Positions 10,162-17,211 of a stretch of DNA of 17,211 nt are shown here, one piece after another. How positions within the stretch are numbered: position 1 is the first letter of the stretch; the number at the start of each line of letters is the position of its first letter. The DNA is from Chloromonas sp. AAM2 (taxonomy: Eukaryota > Chlorophyta > Chlorophyceae > Chlamydomonadales > Chlamydomonadaceae), in NCBI GenBank assembly GCA_004335635.1, contig QAXH01005998.1, positions 8,166 to 25,376 on the forward strand. The letters are read 5' to 3'. A program made the position numbers and the translations under genes. The notes beneath the pieces are model-generated. The model was not told the origin of the DNA, ran no database searches, and saw nothing but the letters and a program-made list of their open reading frames with translations.

Positions 10162-13100
10162 ATGTCGCTGATCGGGAGCTTCGTGGGCAGTGATGCCGCA
10201 GTGCAAGGACTAGTCCCTGACTTTTGTGGCTCATGCTCGGTGGCTTACGACGATTTGCTCGCATACGAACGCTGACTATGAGATGATTGCGATTCCAGGG
10301 GTTAAGGGTGATGTACCAAGGAATGATACCTCAACGACTTCTTGGGAGATTTGTGGCGTGGACGTGCCGCATGCAATGTGCAGACAGTGAGGTGAGCTGC
10401 CAGATGCTGCCAGATGACATGATTGTCTTAGCTCGCCTTCATGCAAATCCTCTCGTTTCCAAGTTCACGCCACCAGTGAAGCACGGACCCAACATCTCAC
10501 TACGGCAGGCAACCTGGCACAGTGGCAACTCCCTGCAGTCACCCACACTGAGACATCTATTGCACCACTGTTACCTAATTGCCTATTGCTCAAAATGATG
10601 TGTAAGGAGGGCATCAAGAAGCAATTGGATCAAATCATTAAGGATGCACCTCCACCGCCAAGGACTCCTGTAGCGGATACCGCCCACCTGCGTCAATCTG
10701 ACCCAAGCTTAGCGGCATATCCAGTGGACACCATACACAGCCTTCTTGATGCCCTCCTTACACATCATTCTGAGCACTGCGTCCTTAGGCATTACAGTCA
10801 CCAGCTCACACGTCAGTCACTGGTACCACATTGCAGAGCAGCCATATGTACAACACACTGCAGTGCAGCCATACGAAAGCCATGTCAATTGCAACCTGGC
10901 CCTCTGCTTCACTTCCTGGGCCGGTGCATGAACTGGTGACCTGGCAGGTTGCATATCGCGGAGCCCACACACGAAGTGTGCTGCATCTGGGAAATGGCGA
11001 GCCGTTTTTTCCTAGGGTTTGCGAACGTTGTGAATGTGATGATGGGTCTGCTGATGATACGAACGACAACAACATCACAGTAAGGTTAAGTTCCGGTACG
11101 TGGAGTCGGCGCTGCCACACATGATATCGTCGAATAGTGACGTGCGCATTGCTGACATGCGGACGAGGGTTGGACGATGAGAGCGGGCGCCGTGGACCCT
11201 GGCGCTTTCGGAAGCCCGAGAGCACGCTGCAGTGCCCCATTTTCTTCGACCGTAAGTGACTAGGGTTTCGGAAGCTTTGTGGAGGTCCCCGGCAGGGCAC
11301 AGCCGACAGATTACTCGTACACACCGCCATCATCAACTGCAGGTGCTTGTGTCAATGTGTGTCCAAGCAGTACTCCATGACACGGCCCTTATAAGCTCTG
11401 TAATGAAGTACGTGCATTAGCAATTTTGGTTGTTGCGAGCTGTTGTTTCCATGTTATTGACCACCCACCCGCCCTGGTAGTACGCAATAAATACACTTGT
11501 TGGCAGGCGTTCTTGGTGTCATCACCCCTTCAGTGGTTAACTTGCTGCTGATGGTGGCTTTGTATCATATTGTATTTCATGACAAAGCACGTACACTACA
11601 TTTCTGGCGGGCTGCTGCGTTTTCTGCAGACCATGGTTAGCAGCCCTGAAAAAACCAAGTCTTTCAGCCCACATCGTGCTCCCCACAGCCTCACACTTCA
11701 AGAGATATGCTGGCGCACCGTGAGGGACCACATCACTACCAGCAACGTGCTTGACTTGATACGATATGCCCAGCAGGTAACAGACACAGCAGCAGGACTG
11801 GAAAAAAAAGATGTTTGCCAGTCCTGGGACAGTTCTGGGACATGTTTTCCATGTGTTTCGTGAGCAGTGCTCCCCTGGATGTGCTGTGAATGCCTGCCAG
11901 GCATTGTTCAACCATTTGATCATTTGATGATGCATAGGCAGCACACATGCTGCGAGCCATATCATCCAGGCTCTTTTCGTAGATCAGTACCGTCGAAGTT
12001 TAAACTAACACTGGGTCAGTGCAAGACACAGGAACTGTCCCAGAATCGGCAAACATCTTTTTTATTTAGAAATCTCTATGGGCGTGCCAGACACTGCACA
12101 TATTAACACAGCAACTGGTAAAGAGGGATGCTGCTTGCCCAATCCCGTGTCCGTTGCGTAACGTCTGCATCCCATGCTCTAACATCGTAGTGCATGCCTG
12201 GCTGGCTGCAGCTCAACATGCCCATGGATATGGAAGCACACTGCATGAGGTGAGCAGCAGCTGCAGAAGGGACGCCTGAATGCCAGACGTACATGTGTAC
12301 AGTTTGTTCAAACGCATCCTGATCTTGAGCATTCTCGTAAACTTGGTCAGTCTTGAGCAGCCTCTTACTCAGGCATGCAGGACACACAGGGGTGACAGGC
12401 GTGGCGCACAGCAGGATGTAGTGATCCGTTCAAGGGCGTGGGTCAGGACAAGTTTTGAGGCAAGCCTAGGTTGCAGTTCAACATGGCCTTGTTGTCTGCA
12501 AGGTACAGTGCAGTGATTACAGGGCCATCGCTCAGAAGGCCAAGTCACGTTCTACTGCGCCTGCTGGCCACCCGCCTCCTTGGGGAGGTAGCCAAGCCCT
12601 CCATCCCCCGACTGAGACAGCCGCAGCGCTTCATTGGGCACTAGATACATGCCGCTGCGCTGCGCCTGCTGGCGAGATACTTTTGTGTGCGGCTCAGGCT
12701 AGTGATGGCTTTGCACCTGTCACAGGTACGTCACGAGTGCGTACATCGTGCTAAGGGAGCGTCGCAGCATGGCGGACCTGTCTGAGGTGCTTGAGCCTCA
12801 ACTGCTGGAAAAACTGGAGGTGGGTGCTCTACGGTCGGGCCCGATCAGTTGGAGCCAGGGCACTACAGGGTTGGCTCAAAGCTGAGTTTGGATTGAGCTG
12901 GAACAGCGTAGCTTGTTTGATGGCTGGCTTGTGCATGCCGACCATGTCAACCACCCTGGTCTACATCTGTGTGCGGTGCACATGCAGGCTGCTGTTCTGG
13001 AGGCTGAGCGGCTGGCCATGGCTCGCAAATCTGTACTGGGACGCGTTGTGGAAACACCGCCACCACCGGACTCGACAGCATTGCAGGAACCGTCTGTCGT

Positions 13101-13604
13101 AGGTACACACACATTTTGATTGGGATTGACGTAACGCAGCCAAACCTTGCGTCGGGCCAGGCTGATTGTGATTTGTTGCCTAAAGCATACGCTCTGTATG
13201 CATCAGACTAGGAGACTCTTTATCACTTGCTATTCACCTAAGCAAAGCTGACAACGACTGTCGGGAGTGAGCGTGTGCAGCGCATGCATGCTCTACTGTG
13301 CGCGGTTGGTGTGTGGATGCGTGCTCCACCACCTCATCAAGATTGTTCATAACCAAGTGTTCGGCAGTGCTCCGTAGCCAACTTCGTTTGCCGTGGCCCT
13401 GCCCTTCCAGGTCATCATGTCAGTTACTTGTACGTTGCACTTGTGAGTGGCGTGAGCTGGCCAGAAGGCATCAACCCTGAAGCGCGTGAAGAGCACTTGT
13501 GCCACAAGGAGTTTTGCCAGGTGTTCGGAATGAGCCACGAACAGTATGCAGCGCTACCTGCATGGAAGAGGCTCGTGCTGAAACAAGACCATCGCCTGTT
13601 CTGA
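10162..13604 (+). CDS. BTB/BACK-like protein with C-terminal villin headpiece, multi-exon
   Basis: Probable BTB-domain protein ending in an actin-binding-type villin headpiece. Firm exons: 12212-12249 (LNMPMDMEAHCM), 12726-12819 (YVTSAYIVLRER .. LLEKLE), 12907-13102 (RSLFDGWLVH .. VLEAERLAMARK) and 13411-13604. All four join in phase, and the last ends in WPEGIN .. EFCQVFGMS .. LPAWK .. HRLF plus TGA 13602-13604. The headpiece has the PxWK motif and terminal LF; the second core lysine of the usual LKK is Gln. Good: 11630-11776 (or from 11689), LTLQEICWRTV .. LIRYAQQ, read with the next exons as the BTB/BACK helices. Tentative: 10162-10225, 10299 to about 10370, 10523-10669 (MMCKEGIKKQLDQIIKDAP), 10948-11095, 11168-11251, and 11303-11342 (DRLLVHTAIINC, the usual BTB 'vHraIl' strand). 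Part of the BTB core after this strand was not found, so an exon may be missed or lost. The start is a guess. Confidence 0.62.
10594..10769. repeat. 28-bp perfect inverted repeat with 120-base loop
   Basis: Arm 1, 10594-10621 (AATGATGTGTAAGGAGGGCA and eight more bases), is exactly the reverse complement of arm 2, 10742-10769. Arm 1 lies in a proposed coding exon (codons for MMCKEGIKK); arm 2 lies in the proposed following intron (10670-10947). A pre-mRNA from either strand could form a 28-bp hairpin. Confidence 0.9.
11804..12063. mobile_element. 260-bp non-autonomous inverted-repeat element (MITE-like), in an intron
   Basis: Arms 11804-11835 and 12032-12063 are 32 bases each and inverted, with 29 of 32 positions matching. 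Both start with an A-run followed by GATGTTTGCC and end in CTGGGACAGTTC. There is no coding region inside. The element sits in the intron between the exons ending at 11776 and starting at 12212. I could not see a clear target-site duplication, so the borders are those of the inverted repeat only. A related single arm lies at 1454-1485. Confidence 0.55.
12555..12673 (-). repeat. Dispersed repeat, copy 2, flanked by 14-bp direct repeats
   Basis: CTGCGCCTGCTGGC occurs at 12555-12568 and again at 12660-12673. Between them lies the inverted copy (12583-12655) of the repeat found at 466-541. The flanks look like a target-site duplication around a short insertion of about 90 bases, in the intron upstream of the exon starting at 12726. 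Confidence 0.6.
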
Positions 13605-13825
13605 ATGACCTGCTCAAGCGGGCCGTCCTGGTCCCTGCCACAGGTTATGCGGTACTAGCAACTGGTCCCGCCCACAGACGAATCCCTTCAGAGAAGAGCT
13701 GCGGACAGAGGAATACTGCAAGGCGGATCCAAAGGCAGAGACTAGGCAACACGCCTGCTGTCTGAAGGACTGGTGTCATTTCTTTAAGACCTGCCTGGGT
13801 GGAAACTGTCACATGGCCTGACGTT

Positions 13826-13830
13826 TGTAA
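13826..13830 (+). terminator. Polyadenylation signal TGTAA of the BTB/headpiece gene
   Basis: First TGTAA after the stop at 13602-13604 on the plus strand, about 220 bases downstream, matching the 3' UTR length seen for the exonuclease gene. Confidence 0.5.
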
Positions 13831-13849
13831 GCAATGGGTTTCATACCAC

Positions 13850-14920
13850 TTGGAGCAGTGAGCTCAGAATGTCAGCGCCCACAGGTTTAGCAATTATCTG
13901 GCTACTCAACAACGTCCGCCTTGCCGTTTGCCGATTGCTGTGCAAGTTTGACACATTGCGGACTGTGTTTTGGCATAGACCTGGCTCTTATTCACAACAT
14001 AAAATGCAAAAACAGCAGGGAGTAGTGGCTTGCACCTACGTACACTTTTTGCTACTGCCAGCTGGCATGCCATCAATGTTCTTTTTCAGGGCTGGACAAG
14101 CTTGTTAGCCACGTATCTTCGCATGGAATTCCGTGCAACAAATGCTAGCTATTTTATGTACTGCAACGTCTTTGAGGGAGCGTTGCAACACTTGCTTATT
14201 TCTTTTTGCCCCACTCGTGCGTTTACTGTGCTTTCGTATGGGGAGTTGGAGGGCCTCTCTGATGAGAGAGATTGCGGCAGAGGATGGTGACCAGGAGTAG
14301 GACTCTGTCCAACCCTAGGCAACATTGAACATTCACATGACACACATGGCGGGTCATTGCAATGACCAATGACAAGACATATGCACGCATGAGGACTTGA
14401 GACAAAATGGTGATTTGGAAACTCTTACAGTGTCATTTGTAATATTGCCCTATTTAGGCTCATGGCCACGCTTTCCGGCCACGCTTTCTCAAACAGTAAA
14501 ATGATTTGAGGCCACGCGTTTTCGCTACGCTTTCGCTTGCACTTACGCTTCCCGCTTCCGATGACCCTGAAAAATATCAAACAATATGATGCACTTTTAC
14601 AAAGGAGGAAGTGCACACCATGTAGCACGTCTAACTACTTGCGCAGATTGCAAAATTTTCTCCTAGGAAACAAGGAGTGGTGAGGCCCTTGTGGCCATCA
14701 CCCCACAGAACGGCATCCCGTTAGCCATAAAAATGGCATGGTTTAAAAGATGCAGCTAAGGTCACTAGGCCGTTTGGAAATAGAGCTGGTGACTGTGCTG
14801 GGGTTGTACACCCCTATGTAAGGTTGTAAACCCCTGTCAGAGTGCTGTCAGAGTGCGAGAAACGCTTCTGACCTGCAATGCATTGTCCAACAGATCCACT
14901 GCACTGCAAGCAGTCAACAC
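13850..14920. other. Intergenic interval without a confident gene
   Basis: Nothing I can recognise as a gene. An 86-codon frame at 14030-14290 has a CAG preceded by a T-rich tract at about 14080, but there is no domain or partner exon. The interval holds short tandem repeats: GGCCACGCTTTC at 14464-14475 and 14477-14488 with a degenerate third copy from 14510; GGTTGTACACCCCT/GGTTGTAAACCCCT at 14802-14815 and 14822-14835; and CTGTCAGAGTG twice at 14834-14855. Confidence 0.5.
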
Positions 14921-14932
14921 TATATATATAAG
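14921..14932 (+). promoter_or_regulatory. TATA-box-like motif
   Basis: TATATATATAAG lies 69-80 bases upstream of the ATG at 15001, a fitting distance for a core promoter with a short 5' UTR. The AT-run stands out from its surroundings. Confidence 0.5.
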
Positions 14933-15000
14933 GAAGGGAACCATATTATTCCAGCTATAGCTCCAATTGAAGCCATCTACTCATTACAAAACCAATTGCA

Positions 15001-17211
15001 ATGACGATTTCACCATCGGGTCCCAGAGTCAGTTGTCCTTGCATATGTCCAAACTGGGAACGTTTGATCAAGTCCATGCTGTTCAAAGTACGTTTCTTCA
15101 CATGGGGGTAGTTTTCGGCCCAGCCGGTAAGAGGCCCTAATTATTCCAATCCAGTGTCTGTGTCACCCCAAGCCCTGTGCCGGGCTGCCTTGACCTTGAA
15201 CTTGCTACGCTGGTTGCCCTAGGCCTTTGGGGGCTTTGCTTGGGGGAGCCCGATGAAGTGCATTGGTCCGTAATCAGGGTACAACGTATGGAACAGCAGC
15301 TGCTACGCATACTGCAAGAGTTGGATGGGTTGCGCCAAGGCCTGTGCTGCTACGGGAGGTCCAGGCTCTGTCACGGTCTCACTCGCAGCATGCCTTGGGG
15401 GCCTTGGTGGCCTGCTTGGCCCCTGCATGGCCTGCAGGATGACGCATGGGAGTAACCCTGCATGGACGTGACCCTGCCACCCCAACTGAGTGCCCCGTCC
15501 ATTGTGGCTGGCCTGTCAGGCGTATCAACAGGACTCATTATATCGTGCAACTGCTAAGGCAGGCGCGGTGAAAACCACTGCGGAATGTTAGTCCAGCGTC
15601 CGACGGTCAGGCAGGCCGGCGGGGGTTGCCGTACTGAATGCCGAAGCTCTCTGCAGTGCATGAATGCCAATGCGCGCGACAACCCATACCTGGCGGACAT
15701 TTCATATTTGAAGCGAAATTGCGTTTTTGCACGTGCGCGCATGCAGAATCGCAGACATGCGGTCTAGTGATTCGTCTAGTGATGCGGTCTAGTGACTTGG
15801 GGGTAACGTACTGGGTGACATCGACACCTGTCTTGTCTTTATCGACACTTTACTGTCTTGTAATTACCTTGTGTCATTGTTTGCTGCTCAAGAGAATGAA
15901 TCTCAACATCCGAAACCTTTTCCAGCGCAAGCCAACCCCCCAGGGGGCAAGGCTGAGGGTCCTTCGGGGGCGACCTCTGCTAGGGGGTATCCACAGAGGG
16001 ATGTTGGTTTTGCCTTGTTGACAGGCGCAGGTCGCCGCAGAGACTGGGCTTGTCTCTGATCTGAGCTGTATGGCCCCGTCCGGAGTCTGGAGTTTATGCG
16101 ATTCAAGTTTGGATTGAATAATGCACGAGTCCTTGGGTGAAAAGGACTCACGAAGAGAGATTGTCACAGCATTCTTTAAGAAATGTTTTGCAGGGTAGGG
16201 TATGGGTCATTATTTATTCCAATATGGGTCTGGAAGCCCGTGCGATGCACCGACATCCACCTTTGCTAATTCAAAAGACAACAAACCGGTTGTGGTCGAA
16301 AGGCGGTAGGTGGAGTCCACCATTGGTGATTGGTGAACGAATCAATGTGCTTTATCAAAGCTCAACCAGAAATCCGGTTCTAGGGTTTGGGCCCTCTTAC
16401 CTCGCTGTGCGTTGCAGGTTGGCCAGCACATTCGTGTCTTGTCGGCAAGCAAAGTTTTTGAACAAGCAACACCTCGCACTATCGGTGACGAAACAAGGGC
16501 CAGGGCTTTCACGGCGACGCTCTTGTGGTGAGCAAGCAAGACAGCACCCGCGTTGCAATACGTGCGCAAGTCTGCTGCCTCAGCTTGTCCAGAACAAGCC
16601 ATACCATGCATTAGCTGCCGGGGCACAGACAGGAGGTGCAGCAATGGAGCGGTGTAATGGCTGGGTGCTGCGCAGATGCCCATCACGAAGGAGCATGCAG
16701 GCGCCAAAGTGCGAGAGGCTGACTTGACAGAGGAGGAGTTGCAGGACCTTTTAGCCTTCATCGACTCTTTGCCACCGGATGGCCTGAGCACGCTCGTGCC
16801 TGATGACCCTGCCAGCAGGGTTGTGGGCACTCTGAAGAAACGGCGTGGTAAGTGACACTCAGCAGACAAGCGCATAACGTGCATGTAACCACACCCATGT
16901 ACTGTGGGGCACAGCATGGCATGCATGCAGCAGGCGGTTTACAGCAGAGACATGAGAATTGCACATACTCAGCACGCACATTCAGGGCTACGTTCATGGG
17001 GTGTTACATGAAAAATAATAATAAACATATGGGGTGTTACATGTCTGCATCTGTACATGGCGTGCATACGCTGACATATGGGGTGTTGCATGTCTGCTCT
17101 GTGGGGCACAACTTAGCAACCCCAAGCTCCAGCGGTGCACGGTCCCATGCAGGCACACACCCCGCAGGCCCACACAGAGTATTTCTCCGGCAGGGGAAAA
17201 GCCTGGGTCAC
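15001..17211 (+). CDS. Unrecognised multi-exon gene, 3' end outside window
   Basis: Product not recognised; the model is a set of candidate exons. Exon 1 starts at ATG 15001 (MTISPSGPRVSCPCICPNWE, Cys-rich) and ends at a GTACGT donor (15087) or at 15107. A frame from about 15155 to 15340 reads LDLELATLVALG and then a coiled-coil-like QRMEQQLLRILQELDGLRQ. A segment at about 15880-16030 is Pro/Gly/Gln-rich (QENESQHPKPFPAQANPPGG). Exon 16418-16510 (VGQHIRVLSASKVFEQATPR) lies between TTGCAG and GTGAGC. Exon 16676-16847 (DLTEEELQDLLAFIDSLPPD, then KKRR) is the most coding-like and ends at a consensus donor G|GTAAGT in phase 1. The acceptor CCCGCAG at 17161-17167 opens a last exon that runs off the window. 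I could not join all exons in one phase, so some are missing or wrong, and two genes are possible. Confidence 0.35.
16995..17097 (+). repeat. Three spaced direct repeats of a GGGGTGTT(A/G)CATG motif
   Basis: CATGGGGTGTTACATG at 16995-17010, and CATATGGGGTGTTACATGTC(TGC) at 17026-17048 and, with one change, at 17075-17097. They lie in the putative intron after the exon ending at 16847. Confidence 0.85.

Noticed and set aside
10948..11079. Membrane-protein-like start (MASRFFLGFANVV) in the alternative frame from 10994
   Set aside because: The frame used in the BTB model is open from a CAG acceptor and gives a hydrophilic, acidic segment that continues into the next exon. The hydrophobic reading has no in-phase partner exon.
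466..12655. The inverted pair 466-541 / 12583-12655 as terminal repeats of one 12-kb transposon
   Set aside because: The interval contains an ordinary host-type exonuclease gene, and copy 2 has its own short flanking direct repeats, so the copies look like independent small insertions.
16137..16727. 196-codon plus-strand frame
   Set aside because: It overlaps better exon candidates in other frames (16418-16510, 16676-16847) that have good splice sites. No domain seen, though part of it could still be an exon.
1..17211. CRISPR array, rRNA or tRNA genes, prokaryotic operons
   Set aside because: No regularly spaced repeats of the right size, no rRNA core sequence, no cloverleaf with box A/B that I could recognise, and the genes are intron-rich.

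Overview
This window looks like nuclear DNA of a green alga, most likely a volvocine/chlamydomonadalean chlorophyte. The evidence is spliceosomal introns with GT..CAG borders, TGTAA motifs (the chlorophyte polyadenylation signal) downstream of stop codons, Q/P-rich low-complexity protein segments, moderately high GC, and much of the remaining DNA made of small repeats. It carries no prokaryotic operon, CRISPR array, phage or viral gene that I can see. All exon models were built by eye from frame, splice phase and protein-family resemblance.

Layout. (1) 1-336, plus strand: the last two exons of a gene that enters from the left, family unknown. (2) 337-2700: no gene, but several repeats. (3) 2939-10052, minus strand: the best supported gene, an 11-exon REXO5/Rex1-type DEDDh RNA exonuclease of about 1020 residues whose exons mostly join in phase. 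Only the exon 4/exon 5 junction is ambiguous. (4) 10053-10161: a very short gap separating this gene from a divergent gene. (5) about 10162-13604, plus strand: a multi-exon gene whose middle exons form a BTB/BACK-like domain and whose last exon is a villin headpiece ending in a typical W-K..L-F tail. Its 3' half is well supported; its 5' half is not. (6) 13850-14920: no confident gene, only short tandem repeats. (7) 14921 onward, plus strand: a TATA-like box, then exons of an unrecognised gene that runs off the right end.

Functionally, the exonuclease should trim 3' ends of structured RNAs in the nucleus or nucleolus. The BTB plus villin-headpiece protein could be a Cullin-3 type adaptor or an oligomeric scaffold touching actin. 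Nothing shows that these two divergent genes work together beyond their shared short upstream region.

The oddest structures are: a tandem duplication of an exon/intron junction inside the exonuclease gene; a 28-bp perfect inverted repeat whose two arms lie in an exon and the following intron of the BTB gene; a 260-bp inverted-repeat element in another intron of that gene; a short repeat flanked by 14-bp direct repeats; and the BTB plus villin-headpiece combination itself.
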